A stretch of DNA of 64,000 nucleotides, taken from positions 1 through 64,000 of the forward strand of contig JAEXTV010000016.1 in NCBI GenBank assembly GCA_023406895.1, in the 5' to 3' direction. This document shows positions 52,638 to 61,982 of the stretch, piece after piece. Below the pieces are notes generated by a model. That model made no database searches, had not been told where the DNA came from, and saw only the letters and a list, made by a program, of their open reading frames with translations. A program made the position numbers and the translations under genes. This stretch comes from Bacillota bacterium. GTDB taxonomy: Bacteria > Bacillota > Clostridia > Christensenellales > SZUA-584. Numbering within the stretch: position 1 is the first letter of the stretch; every line of letters starts with the position of its first letter.

Positions 52638-52778
52638 TTTCCTGATTTGTTCCACGTTTTTCGGTAAATATTATTACATAATGGTTTATTTTTTTTTGCA
52701 TTTCTGTTATAGTACTATTACCATTAATCGTCAACCCGCATATATATACAGTAACAGACGGAAAGGCGGACACTATCC

Positions 52779-53645
52779 ATGAGCACAACGAAACCTTTTA
52801 TCCGTATTACCGGTATACTCACGGCGCTTATCACAGCGGCGCTGTTGCTGATTGCTCCTCTTTCAGCCAAGGCAGATGACGGCGCTCCCATCGGTACCGC
52901 GGTCTGCATTGCGAAAAAAAGCGCCTGCCTGCGCAGCGAACCCTCGGCCAAAGCGAGTGTTCTTGTCAAGCTTCCTGCCCGCACCTTTGTGAAGGTCTAC
53001 GCGCAGAACGGCAAATGGTATCAAGTGCAATACAACGGCGTTATGGCATGGGGAGACAGTTCATCTTTGAACTTTGCGGCAAATCCGCAGGTCAGCCTGA
53101 CTTCCGAAGGCGCAGACAGAAGCTATACGATGTATTATCAGGGCGATTCACAATGGAAGTTTTCACGCTCTGTCAAGAAAAAGGCCTGCATTATGTCGTC
53201 GTACGCCATACTCATCAACAATATGGGTATTCCGGCTAATCCGCGGCTTATCTACGAATCCAACCGCAGAAACACTTCAATGAAAACTTCATGTCTGACT
53301 GCGAATTTCGGCGTGATAAGCGTCAGCGCGCTGAGCGGCGATTCACCTTACTTGAAAGGCTTTGACGGCGAGAAGACCTACGTTGTTGATCCTAAAACAA
53401 ACGGTTTGGCTGCCATAAAAGAAGCCATTGACCGCAATCCGGAGGGCGTGATCTGCTATTTCAAAAAGGGCAGCAAGGCTCACGCGATTGTGGCCTGCAA
53501 ATATGAAGGTGATACCATCTATTTCAGCGATGCGGGCCGTACGAGCAACACATTGCTGGCCTTTGGCGATACATGGGTCTCCTACAAGCACAGAATGACG
53601 TATGCAAACCTCAATTTTATCGCGGCGCTGGATCCTGCCGCATAA
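52779..53645 (+). CDS. Secreted SH3 / C39-like cysteine peptidase-type protein
   Basis: 288 residues. A signal peptide covers residues about 1-32 (hydrophobic core ITALIT to APLSAKA). An SH3b domain follows: VCIAKKSACLRSEPSAKASV to MAWGDSSSLNF (residues 40-100). The rest is papain-like (C39/peptidase_C39_2): Cys137 in KKACIMSSYAILINNMG, His235 in GSKAHAIVACKYEGD and Asp251 in IYFSDAG. It is likely exported and may act on the cell wall or a peptide substrate. The gene stands alone with a strong terminator. Confidence 0.8.
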   Translation: MSTTKPFIRITGILTALITAALLLIAPLSAKADDGAPIGTAVCIAKKSACLRSEPSAKASVLVKLPARTFVKVYAQNGKWYQVQYNGVMAWGDSSSLNFAANPQVSLTSEGADRSYTMYYQGDSQWKFSRSVKKKACIMSSYAILINNMGIPANPRLIYESNRRNTSMKTSCLTANFGVISVSALSGDSPYLKGFDGEKTYVVDPKTNGLAAIKEAIDRNPEGVICYFKKGSKAHAIVACKYEGDTIYFSDAGRTSNTLLAFGDTWVSYKHRMTYANLNFIAALDPAA

Positions 53646-53680
53646 GCAGCTTTTTGCAAAGTGTCATGGAATACGGAAAC

Positions 53681-53706
53681 AAAAGGAGCCCATCGGCTCC
53701 TTTTTT
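53681..53706 (+). terminator. Terminator after the SH3/C39-like gene
   Basis: AAAAGGAGCC (53681-53690) pairs with GGCTCCTTTT (53695-53704) around CATC, followed by further Ts. It is a strong intrinsic terminator 35 bases after the stop. Confidence 0.92.
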
Positions 53707-53709
53707 GTA

Positions 53710-54165
53710 CAAAACACGCAGAGTGATAACAGCAAGGCAACGGACGTTTCAATGGGATGATACAACCCGTTATCTGCTCCTGTCAAACAAGGGCTGTCAC
53801 CGTCAGGTGACTGTGAGGAAGAAAGCAGCTTAGCATCGGTCACTTCCTCAGGTACGTCGTGACCGAAACATAGCCTTAATCTGCACAGACCATTGCGGCT
53901 CAATTGACATACATTATTAGCTGCCTATTCGAGAAAAAATGAAATATGAAGAGGAAAAGCGCAAAGCCCGGCAACGGGCCCCGCGCGTTGCCAACTCATT
54001 TTGGGAGTGGCAGATTAACGGCCGGAGTCAAAGCGATAGCAACAGCATATTGATATCGAACAGAATTATTATCGTCCATTATGGATAAACGCAATAGTCA
54101 AAGAACATGAGAGATTTGAGTATTGATGATCACATAAGCCTAAGGCAAACATATCAAATACCGGA
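53710..54165. other. Spacer without supportable gene
   Basis: Nothing I can annotate; short open readings are random. TAAGGCAAA at 54141 and TTTGCCTTA at 54182 are complementary but far apart and overlap the helicase end, so their pairing is uncertain. Confidence 0.45.
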
Positions 54166-56325
54166 TCATTCCCTTGTCAGCTTTGCCTTAAAGCTGATGC
54201 TCCTTTGCGTACCAAGCTCGTCAAACCGGATAATATACGCCCGCTTCACTTCGTCAATCTCTGCGATTTCGCCCGCGCCCATCACGCTGTGCACCACGCG
54301 GTCGCCGATGGCAAAGGTTTCTCTTACCGCCGCCGCTTCGAGGCCTCTTTCGCTGCTGCCGATATGCCAGCCGGATTCCGACACGAGGCTCTCGCTGAGT
54401 TCCTGCGTGTATTCGAGCAGCTCTTTGTCCACATTGAATATGAAGCGCGAGGGATAGCGAAAAGACCCGTCAAGGTTTCGTCCTTCCGCGTCCGTGAGAA
54501 AAAGTGAATTCTGTGCGCGCGTGAACGCGACGAACGCAAGCCGCCGTTCCTCCTCCATGCCTTCGAGCGTCGCGGTTTTCTTAGACGGGAAAATACCCTC
54601 CGAGAGGCCGCAGATAAACACATGCGGGAACTCAAGGCCCTTGGCCGTGTGCACGGTCATCAGCTTCACCGCGTTTTTCACCGAAGCCGCGTCCGTATTG
54701 GTCAGCATCGCCACGTGCTTTAAGTAGTGCTCGAGCGTCACTTCCTCGCCGCACGAGGTTTCGTATTCATAGATCGACTGTTTGAGCTCCGCGAGGTTAT
54801 CAAGACGCTCCTGGCTGCCCTCGGTGCGCATCATCTCCTCGTACCCGCTTTGGTCGAGCACGGCGCTTAGCAGCTCGGAAACGGGGCTGTCCTGATAGGC
54901 GGCCGAGAACCGCTCGATCAACGCCAGGAACTTCTTGGCTTTGGTGTTTTTGAATATCTCGTCATCCGCCGTGCGCTCGAGCGCGCTGAAAAGCGAGCAC
55001 CGGTGCTGCGCCGCATAATCCTGTAAAAAGCGCATACGCCGCTCACCAATGTTGCGTTTGGGCGCGTTGACAATGCGGATGAACGATAAATCGTCTCGGT
55101 AAGCGATGAGCCGCAAATACGAGAGCGCGTCCTTAATCTCCATGCGCGAAAAGAACTGCACGCCGCTGTATATCGTATATGGAATCTCCTGCTTTAAAAA
55201 CACCTCTTCGAGCGATCGTGATACGTAATGCGCGCGGTACAGTATCGTGATATCGCTGAGCGTCACGCCGCCGTCAGCCAGGGCCTTGATCTTCTCCGCA
55301 ATCCAGCCGGCTTCGGCCTCGGCCGTCTTCGCGTGATGATAAACCACCGAGCCGCCGTCAGGCAGGCACGCCATCAGTTCCTTTTTGACCCGAACCTTGT
55401 TCTTATCGATTAGAGAATTCGACGCCGCGATGATCTGCGGCGTGGAGCGGTAGTTTTGCATCATCATGATGGTGCGCACATCCGGGAACGCCTTGTCAAA
55501 ATCGAGTATGTATTTCACGCTCGCACCTCGCCACGTGTAGATCGTCTGATCCGGGTCACCCACGATAAAGAGGTTCTTATGGTAATCGCAGAGCACCTTC
55601 ATCAGCGTATACTGCAGCTCGTCGATATCCTGAAACTCATCGATCATGATGTATTCAAGCCGCTGCTGCCATTTGAGACGGATATCCTCATTGATGTTGA
55701 AGATGTGCAGCGTGTATTTAATCAGGTCGTTATAATCGAGCCCGAAGCATTTTTTCTGTTGGTAAAGGTATCCCCAGAATATGATGTCGTCCGTTTGCAC
55801 GGCGTCCAAGTATTTTTGATGCAGATCATCGAGCGACATCGCGATCATATGCTCATAGTATTGCGGGTCCTTGTCGAGCTTGCGTATTTCGATCATGTCA
55901 CGCGCATCCGAAAACGTCATATGGCGCAGCGTAAGACCGCGCTCCTCATAGATGATTTTGAGCATCGAATCGATATCGGCGTTGTCGAGCACGAGAAAGC
56001 TCTTGGGGTACTGCACGGCGTAGCTGTCTTCCTGCAATACGGACACGCAAAAGCTGTGAAACGTGCTGATGTAGCCCGTGTCGTTGTCTCCGGTTAGCCG
56101 GCGGATACGCTGGCGCATCTCGCCCGCGGATTTGTTCGTGAATGTCACGCAGAGGATGTGAGACGGCATGATGCCGATTTCGTTCACAAGATAGGCAAAC
56201 CGATGAGACAGCGCGCGCGTTTTGCCGGAGCCCGCACCCGCAATCACACGGATAAAGCCTTCGGTTGCCGTCACGGCCTGCCGCTGCTGTTCATTGAGTC
56301 CATCCAGAATGTCCACCTTTTTCAC
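54166..56325 (-). CDS. UvrD/PcrA/Rep-family DNA helicase
   Basis: 719 residues of superfamily I helicase. Motifs in order: LNEQQRQAV (Q motif), Walker A AGAGSGKTRAL, FTNKSAGEMRQRI (Ia), YISTFHSFC (Ib), Walker B MIDEFQDID, GDPDQTIYTWRGA (III), QNYRST (IV), MTVHTAKGLEFPHVFICG (V), and FVAFTRAQNSLFL (VI). The C-terminus carries a beta-rich GDRVVHSVMGAGEIAEID module as in UvrD/PcrA. It unwinds DNA 3' to 5' in repair or replication restart. The start is GTG (56325 or 56316). Close beside a HIRAN-domain gene on the same strand. Confidence 0.95.
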   Translation of the reverse strand: MKKVDILDGLNEQQRQAVTATEGFIRVIAGAGSGKTRALSHRFAYLVNEIGIMPSHILCVTFTNKSAGEMRQRIRRLTGDNDTGYISTFHSFCVSVLQEDSYAVQYPKSFLVLDNADIDSMLKIIYEERGLTLRHMTFSDARDMIEIRKLDKDPQYYEHMIAMSLDDLHQKYLDAVQTDDIIFWGYLYQQKKCFGLDYNDLIKYTLHIFNINEDIRLKWQQRLEYIMIDEFQDIDELQYTLMKVLCDYHKNLFIVGDPDQTIYTWRGASVKYILDFDKAFPDVRTIMMMQNYRSTPQIIAASNSLIDKNKVRVKKELMACLPDGGSVVYHHAKTAEAEAGWIAEKIKALADGGVTLSDITILYRAHYVSRSLEEVFLKQEIPYTIYSGVQFFSRMEIKDALSYLRLIAYRDDLSFIRIVNAPKRNIGERRMRFLQDYAAQHRCSLFSALERTADDEIFKNTKAKKFLALIERFSAAYQDSPVSELLSAVLDQSGYEEMMRTEGSQERLDNLAELKQSIYEYETSCGEEVTLEHYLKHVAMLTNTDAASVKNAVKLMTVHTAKGLEFPHVFICGLSEGIFPSKKTATLEGMEEERRLAFVAFTRAQNSLFLTDAEGRNLDGSFRYPSRFIFNVDKELLEYTQELSESLVSESGWHIGSSERGLEAAAVRETFAIGDRVVHSVMGAGEIAEIDEVKRAYIIRFDELGTQRSISFKAKLTRE

Positions 56326-56387
56326 CGCCTCATTTATTGTTTATCTCATTTTACCATATTGCGGCCTGTCAAGATACAGCCGAGAGA

Positions 56388-57131
56388 TCATGTGGAAATC
56401 TGGTGGTCTCTCATGAATATCTGCGCTGTCATTGCGAGGCGATTGCCTGTAAAGCTTTTGGAATGCAAGCGCGCAAACAATTCCGTTCCGTGGTCCATAC
56501 ATTCAGCGGGATAGGCATTCAGGTTTTTTGGCACATAACCAAGCTTCATGCCCGTCTTGTTTGATATAATAATGGCATTTGAATCATGCGGGTTGTCGGG
56601 CTCCCTTAAAAGAGTCAGTTTATCGCCGATAGCCGTGCTTTCATCCGCTGCCTTTTTGTTTTCTATGAAGCCTGTTCCCGCAATAGAAATGAATCCGATA
56701 AACCGACCGCCCTCCCAGTCAGGAGTGTCTTCTCTGTACTTCTGCGCGGCTTGACCGAAAGGCTCATAAGCCCTTGTTTTGGGAACTGGTTTCAGTTCAT
56801 TATCATTTTGCGTTTTGGCGTCATCATGCTTGCCGGCTTGGCTTTTATCTGTCTGTGCGGCAGACGCTGATTGATTCGTCTTGTCGCGGCGCGATATACT
56901 CCGCTTCAAAATCAAATAAACTATGCCGATGATCAGCCCTATTGAACCAAGAGCAATGATAACCGCCACGAGACTTTTCAATAAAACTGCGGCAATGATG
57001 ATGACAATAACGATTGCGGTTCCGCAGCCTTTCCCGCCGCCCGATGACCCGCCGCCGCTTGTCTGCGTAAAGGTATAGTAGCTGTCAACGCTGCTTTTCC
57101 ATGACCCGCCCCCGCCAAAGAAATCGGACAT
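56388..57131 (-). CDS. Membrane-anchored HIRAN-domain protein
   Basis: 247 residues. A Ser/Gly-rich head (about 1-33) precedes one or two hydrophobic helices (about 37-80: IVIVIIIAAVLL and SLVAVIIALGSIGLIIG), a charged linker with many Asp/Lys/Gln, and a HIRAN domain at the end: RFIGFISIAGTG, LREPDNPHDSNAIIISN and LGYVPKNLNAYP. HIRAN domains in SNF2-type proteins bind DNA 3' ends. A membrane-bound form is unusual. ATG 57131 follows GGTGG; the frame is open 22 codons further. It ends 62 bases before the helicase start. Confidence 0.8.
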   Translation of the reverse strand: MSDFFGGGGSWKSSVDSYYTFTQTSGGGSSGGGKGCGTAIVIVIIIAAVLLKSLVAVIIALGSIGLIIGIVYLILKRSISRRDKTNQSASAAQTDKSQAGKHDDAKTQNDNELKPVPKTRAYEPFGQAAQKYREDTPDWEGGRFIGFISIAGTGFIENKKAADESTAIGDKLTLLREPDNPHDSNAIIISNKTGMKLGYVPKNLNAYPAECMDHGTELFARLHSKSFTGNRLAMTAQIFMRDHQIST

Positions 57132-57173
57132 ATGACCACCACCCTTCATCCTCACTATGCCAGAAAATGCGTA

Positions 57174-57203
57174 CAAAAAAAGGGACAGCAATTTCACTGT
57201 CCC
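57174..57203 (-). terminator. Terminator, minus strand, end of ars operon
   Basis: GGGACAG (57182-57188) pairs with CTGTCCC (57197-57203) around an 8-nt loop; the minus strand continues into TTTTTTT (57174-57181). It lies 206 bases past the CoA-disulfide-reductase-like stop and would close the ars operon before the HIRAN gene. Confidence 0.8.
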
Positions 57204-57408
57204 GCAATCTGTCGATCAATTTCTTCGTGTTATTTCTGTGAAATTGATATCGGCCATAACCAACGCAGTCAAAAGCAAAACGGGATCCCAATAAAGCCGT
57301 CATAGAGCGTCACTCTTGCACCCCCATTTGATCATTGCCTATAGAACAGATCGGGAGCTCATCGGCAGGCTCGAGACCGGGTATTCCATAAATTTCCGAA
57401 GGCAGATT

Positions 57409-59046
57409 TCAACTGTCAATCTTGCTAAAATGCTTATGGCCGCCCGACAGGTTATATACCTTTTTAAACCCATTGTTAATCAGTATGTTCTGCGCCGCGT
57501 TTCCCGTCACACCCTTGTTGCAGTAGGTCACGGCCACCGCGTCTTTATTCAGTGCATCGATGTTGTCTCTCAGCTGCGCGTGCGGAATGCTTTGCGCGTT
57601 TTCGATATGGCTTTGCTCATACTGCTGTGCTGCCCGCGCGTCTATCAGCGTCACCTTTTCGCCCGATTGCAACCTGTGCTGGAGTTCCTGCGCCGTCATA
57701 AGCGGCCTGCCCCTGTGTATCGCGTTGTCGAGAATCATACCGGTATACATCACCGGGTCTTTGGTCGTCGAAAACGGCGGCGCATACGCGAGATCCAGAT
57801 GAAACAGATCTTCGACGTTAGCTTTGAAAGAGATTGCCGTCACAAACACGTCGATCCTCTTGTCCACACCGTCATAACCCACAATTTGAACGCCGAGCAA
57901 CCTGCCCGTGGCTCTGTCGGCAACGCCCTTGATCACCATCTCTTTGCCGTGCATGTATTCGGGACGGCTCGGCTTGATGTTGTGGCAAACCACCGTGTCA
58001 AACCCGAGCTCGCTCGCTTCACGCTCGGTAAGCCCGGTCTGCGCAACCGTCAAATCGAAGATTCTGAATATGCCGGTGCCGAGAATCCCTCTGAACTCAA
58101 GATCGCCGCCCGTCACGCTGTCTCCCGCGATCCGGCCTGTTTTATTCGCCGTGGAACCTAGAGGCCGGTAAACCGGGCGGCCTGTCACCACGTCGAATTG
58201 CTCAACACAGTCGCCGCAGGCGTAGATATCCGGCTGGCTCGTGCGCATTTTCGTATCCACACGGATTGCACCCGTCACCCCAAGCTCAATACCCGCCTGT
58301 GCCGCGAGCTTGGTATCCGGCCGCACACCCGCAGCCAGCAGCACCATACCCGCATCAACCATCCGCCCGTCCGACAGCCGGACGCTGTCACGCGTGATTT
58401 CAGCCACCCCGACTCCGGTCAGCACACGCACCGCGTGCTCTTCAATATACGCTCTCACATAAACGGCCATATCGCTGTCGAGCCCGGGCGTCACCTGCGG
58501 CAGCTTTTCCAGCAGCGTCACTCTGATTCCGAGTTTTCTGAGATTTTCGCACATCTCGAGCCCGATAAAACCCGTGCCGATAATCGCGGCGGTTTCGGGG
58601 TGCCGCTCATCAATAAACGCTTTAATCCGGTTCATATCGCCGATGCTGCGCAGCGTGAACACGTGCGGCATTTGCGTGCCTTCAATCGGGGGCACAGCCG
58701 CCGTCGCCCCGGTCGCGATAACGAGTTTGTCGTAACGGTCAAAAAAAGTTTCGCCGGTTTCAAGGTTCTTGACAGCCATCGTTTTATCGTTTGGATGAAT
58801 GGCGAGCACCTCGTGCCGGGTCTTCACATCCACATTGTACTTCGCCTTAAAAAAAGCGGGGTTTCGCGGTGTCAGCTCGTCGGCGTCCGCCACTTCGCCG
58901 CCAAGATAATAGGGCATGCCGCAGCCTGAGTATGAGATAAAGCTGTCCTTCTCATAAATCACAATTTCGGCTTCTTCGCTGTTTCTGCGCGCTTTGGCCG
59001 CCGCAGACGTGCCCGCCGCCACAGCGCCGATAATCAAGAGCCGCAT
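57409..59046 (-). CDS. CoA-disulfide reductase-like flavoprotein with rhodanese domain
   Basis: 545 residues. Residues 1-440 are a pyridine-nucleotide-disulfide reductase: FAD motif LLIIGAVAAGTSAAAKA, catalytic Cys42 in SYSGCGMPYYLGG, NAD motif IIGTGFIGLEMCENL, and ACGDCVEQFD. The C-terminal about 85 residues are a rhodanese domain: LIDARAAQQYEQSHI and TYCNKGVTG with active Cys509. Similar fusions handle CoA-disulfide, persulfides or thiol redox. In this ars operon it may supply reductant for arsenate or arsenical reduction. AAAGGAG lies before ATG 59046; last gene of the operon. Confidence 0.88.
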   Translation of the reverse strand: MRLLIIGAVAAGTSAAAKARRNSEEAEIVIYEKDSFISYSGCGMPYYLGGEVADADELTPRNPAFFKAKYNVDVKTRHEVLAIHPNDKTMAVKNLETGETFFDRYDKLVIATGATAAVPPIEGTQMPHVFTLRSIGDMNRIKAFIDERHPETAAIIGTGFIGLEMCENLRKLGIRVTLLEKLPQVTPGLDSDMAVYVRAYIEEHAVRVLTGVGVAEITRDSVRLSDGRMVDAGMVLLAAGVRPDTKLAAQAGIELGVTGAIRVDTKMRTSQPDIYACGDCVEQFDVVTGRPVYRPLGSTANKTGRIAGDSVTGGDLEFRGILGTGIFRIFDLTVAQTGLTEREASELGFDTVVCHNIKPSRPEYMHGKEMVIKGVADRATGRLLGVQIVGYDGVDKRIDVFVTAISFKANVEDLFHLDLAYAPPFSTTKDPVMYTGMILDNAIHRGRPLMTAQELQHRLQSGEKVTLIDARAAQQYEQSHIENAQSIPHAQLRDNIDALNKDAVAVTYCNKGVTGNAAQNILINNGFKKVYNLSGGHKHFSKIDS

Positions 59047-59066
59047 AGTATGCTCCTTTCACCGTT

Positions 59067-59306
59067 TCAAGCTTCGTCCGAAACGATCTGTTTGACTTCC
59101 TTGAGTTTGGGCACACGTCCCATCACCTTCACTTTGCCGTTCACAATCAATGCGGGCGTACTCATAATGCCCGCCTTCATAATCTCTGACATATCGGTGA
59201 TGTAGTGGATCTGCGCCTCGATTTTGAGCTCTTTCACGGCATCCTGAACCGTTTCATGCAGCTTTTCACACGCTGCACATCCGCCGCCCAGCACTTTGAT
59301 TTCCAT
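59067..59306 (-). CDS. Small thioredoxin-like protein
   Basis: 79 residues, a small thioredoxin-fold protein with the redox pair Cys10 and Cys13 (GGGCAACEKL). MSTPALIVNGKVKVMG has the cis-Pro that follows the active site in thioredoxins. Proteins of this kind occur in arsenic operons with ArsP-like permeases. AAGGAG lies before ATG 59306. It may pass electrons to an arsenate or methylarsenical target, which is inference from the neighbourhood. Confidence 0.85.
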   Translation of the reverse strand: MEIKVLGGGCAACEKLHETVQDAVKELKIEAQIHYITDMSEIMKAGIMSTPALIVNGKVKVMGRVPKLKEVKQIVSDEA

Positions 59307-59338
59307 ATTGATTTTCTCCTTACACAGTCACATTATAT

Positions 59339-60337
59339 TTATATCAGCAAAAAGCTGATCGCGTTAAACACATAGCCGATAATGACAATACCGATCACCA
59401 CAATGCCCGCAAAAATCAGCAGCAGCTTGGTCTTCACAACCTTTTTCAGCAGGATCATTGAGGGCAGTGAGAGCGCGGTGACAGCCATCATGAACGAAAG
59501 CACCGTACCGATACCCACCCCTTTCGTCACGAGCGCTTCGGCGATGGGCAGTGTGCCGAAAATATCCGCATACATCGGCGCGCCCACAACAGTCGCAATC
59601 AGCACCGAAAACGGATTGTTTGCGCCGAGCACAGCCAGAATGATATCCTGCGGTATCCAGTTATGAATCGCTGCGCCGATTCCCACGCCGATCAGGATAT
59701 ACAGCCAGACCTTTTTGATAATGAAGACCACCTGATCTTTGGCAAACCGAACCCTGTCTCGACGTGTCATCTCCGGCGCGTCGATCTGACCTGCCTGATT
59801 TTGATAAACAAACGATTCCACATACTTTTCGAGCTTCATTTTGCTGATCAGCGTACCGCCGACCACGGCTAATATGAGCCCGACCGCCACATACGCGATT
59901 GCGATTTTCCAGTTGAATATGCTCGCGAGCAGCAGCACCGACGCAAGGTCCACAAGCGGCGATGAAATGAGGAATGAAAACGTGACACCGATCGGCAAGC
60001 CTGCGCTTGTGAAACCGATGAACAGCGGAATCGACGAGCACGAGCAAAACGGCGTCACGGTGCCAAGCAATGCACCCAGCGTATTGGCGCCAATGCCATG
60101 AAAGCGCCCAAGTATTTTGCGTGTGCGTTCGGGCGGGAAATGGCTTTGTATATACGAGATCACGAATATCAGCACGGACAGCAGGATGAATATCTTAATC
60201 GTATCGTAAAGGAAGAAGTGAACGCTGCCGCCCACGCGCTCATTAACATCGAGCCCGAACACATCCTGAACGATCCACTTGATCAAATCGCTGAGCCATT
60301 GCATTTTCAACAGCTGGTTATTAAGCCATTCAAGCAC
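59339..60337 (-). CDS. ArsP/DUF318-family permease
   Basis: About 332 residues with eight or so helices. The signature TPFCSCSSIPLFIGF (residues about 95-110) is the conserved Cys-rich pore motif of ArsP_1/DUF318 permeases, which export organoarsenicals such as methylarsenite or roxarsone-like compounds. A charged cytoplasmic loop (residues about 165-200) separates the two halves. The start is GTG 60337 with AGGGGG seven bases upstream; a TTG at 60355 is less likely. It follows acr3 by 15 bases. Confidence 0.88.
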   Translation of the reverse strand: MLEWLNNQLLKMQWLSDLIKWIVQDVFGLDVNERVGGSVHFFLYDTIKIFILLSVLIFVISYIQSHFPPERTRKILGRFHGIGANTLGALLGTVTPFCSCSSIPLFIGFTSAGLPIGVTFSFLISSPLVDLASVLLLASIFNWKIAIAYVAVGLILAVVGGTLISKMKLEKYVESFVYQNQAGQIDAPEMTRRDRVRFAKDQVVFIIKKVWLYILIGVGIGAAIHNWIPQDIILAVLGANNPFSVLIATVVGAPMYADIFGTLPIAEALVTKGVGIGTVLSFMMAVTALSLPSMILLKKVVKTKLLLIFAGIVVIGIVIIGYVFNAISFLLI

Positions 60338-60351
60338 GCTTTTACCCCCTA

Positions 60352-61431
60352 TCAATCATTTAAAATATTATTTTCCGCGTCGGGAAACCAATGACGCGTT
60401 TTGTTCGCAATTCTAACCAGTGTCAGCATCACCGGCACCTCCACGAGTACGCCCACAATTGTCGCCAGCGCCGCGGGAGACTGCAGCCCGAACACCGAAA
60501 TCGCTACGGCCACAGCCAGCTCAAAGAAATTGCTCGCGCCGATCATGGCTGCGGGAGAAGCCACGTTATGCGGCAGTTTCCATGCCTTCGACCAAAAATA
60601 GGCGATGAAAAATATCAGGAACGTCTGCACCGTCAGCGGTATCGCGATCAATATGATATCCACAGGCTGTTCCACAATCGTCCGGCCCTGAAAAGAAAAG
60701 ATGATGACGAGCGTGAGCAGCAGCCCGATCACCGTCACATTGTTGAACTTCGGTATGAATACTTTTTCGAGATACTCCTTGCCTTTCTTTTTTGTCAGTA
60801 AGCTGCGCGTCAGCCAGCCTGCGGCGAGAGGTATGACGACGAAGAGACCTACCGATAGGAACAACGTCGCCCAGGGAACACCAACTCCTTCTACGCTGAT
60901 TCCTCCAAACATAAAGAGTAAACCTACGATCGGAGCAAAGGCAGGAAGTATCATGAGGTCGTTCGTAGCAACCTGTACTAATGTATGCGCTGCATTTCCT
61001 TTGCACAAATAGCTCCACACAAAAACCATTGCAGTACAAGGAGCCGCGCCCAAAAGAATGGCTCCTGCCAAATAATCCTTAGCGATTTCGACCGGCATTA
61101 TCGCCTTATATATAACAAAGAAAAACAAATAGGCAAAGCCAAACATCGTAAACGGCTTGATGGCCCAGTTTGTGATCCACGTCACCACCAAGCCTTTGGG
61201 GTTGCGCCCCACGTTTTTGATGCTCGCAAAGTCCACCTTGAGCATCATCGGGTAAATCATCAGCCAGATCAATATGGCGACGGGGATGGACACATTGTAA
61301 TACTCAAACTGACCGAGGAAGCTCGGAACACCGGGCAGCCACAATCCGATGGCGACGCCGAGACCCATACAGAGGATCACCCACAGGCTTAAATACTTTT
61401 CAAAAAAACCGATACCTTTGTTTTCATTCAT
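60352..61431 (-). CDS. acr3: ACR3-family arsenite efflux permease
   Basis: 359 residues with ten predicted helices. ILIWLMIYPMMLKVDFAS and AAPCTAMVFVWS (Cys132) are Acr3 hallmarks; the latter Cys is needed for arsenite transport. SNFFELAVAVAISVFG carries the conserved Glu of the last helices. It exports arsenite or antimonite by proton exchange. The start overlaps arsR's stop by 4 bases. Confidence 0.95.
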   Translation of the reverse strand: MNENKGIGFFEKYLSLWVILCMGLGVAIGLWLPGVPSFLGQFEYYNVSIPVAILIWLMIYPMMLKVDFASIKNVGRNPKGLVVTWITNWAIKPFTMFGFAYLFFFVIYKAIMPVEIAKDYLAGAILLGAAPCTAMVFVWSYLCKGNAAHTLVQVATNDLMILPAFAPIVGLLFMFGGISVEGVGVPWATLFLSVGLFVVIPLAAGWLTRSLLTKKKGKEYLEKVFIPKFNNVTVIGLLLTLVIIFSFQGRTIVEQPVDIILIAIPLTVQTFLIFFIAYFWSKAWKLPHNVASPAAMIGASNFFELAVAVAISVFGLQSPAALATIVGVLVEVPVMLTLVRIANKTRHWFPDAENNILND

Positions 61432-61766
61432 GGCTTTGACTCCTTTTCTAACTCTTTATTGCCGCAGCGCTTGCAGATACAGTCGTCCTTATCATTGAGC
61501 AACCGCGTTAAAAAGCACAGCAGTGCGTCTTCACGTTCTTTATTCAGGCTGTAATGCATCCACGCACCATCGCGCCGTCCGTTTACGATGCCACATTCGG
61601 TGAGTATTTTCATGTGATACGAGAGCGTCGGCTGTGTGATATTAAACGATTCAAGTATTTTGCAGCCGCACATCTCACCGCAAGAGAGCATATCCACGAT
61701 CTTCAGCCGTGTTTCATCCGAAAGGGCCTTGATCACCGGCACATATTCCGCGTATTCAAATGACAT
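61428..61766 (-). CDS. arsR: ArsR-family arsenic-responsive repressor
   Basis: 112 residues. A winged-helix ArsR/SmtB protein: VIKALSDETRLKIVDMLSCG, MCGCKILESFNITQPTLSYH (Cys29, Cys33 and Cys35), and a GRRDGAWMHYSL wing. The Cys cluster occupies the alpha3 site that binds As(III). The tail CICKRCGNK has extra Cys. Arsenite binding should release it from two palindromes at 61788-61822. ATG 61766 follows AAGGAG at a spacing of about 11; a GTG at 61778 is too close to that site. First gene of the ars operon. Confidence 0.95.
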   Translation of the reverse strand: MSFEYAEYVPVIKALSDETRLKIVDMLSCGEMCGCKILESFNITQPTLSYHMKILTECGIVNGRRDGAWMHYSLNKEREDALLCFLTRLLNDKDDCICKRCGNKELEKESKP

Positions 61767-61787
61767 ATATACGATCACTCCTTGTAT

Positions 61788-61855
61788 ATAGATATTTATC
61801 TATCTCATAGACATTTATCTATATCATTATATGCGCATGATTTAAAAAATGTCAA
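61788..61855 (-). promoter_or_regulatory. ars promoter and two ArsR operators
   Basis: TTGACA (61850-61855) and TATAAT (61826-61831) with an 18-base spacer form a near-consensus promoter. Just downstream are two 16-bp palindromes, ATAGATATTTATCTAT (61788-61803) and ATAGACATTTATCTAT (61807-61822, one mismatch), 19 bases centre to centre. Their position at the transcription start suits repression by two ArsR dimers. Confidence 0.85.
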
Positions 61856-61982
61856 TTTATATAGAAGAAATTTTACACAAACAAAAAATTGGCTTAACGC
61901 CATTATTAAATATATTATCGTTTAATCGCTATGAAATTGGTAATCAATGTTTTACATCTTATTATCTAAAATCGCCTATTAG

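Noticed and set aside
57316..58161. Long plus-strand open frame opposite the CoA-disulfide reductase-like gene
   Set aside because: Antisense shadow of a well-supported gene with no recognisable domain.
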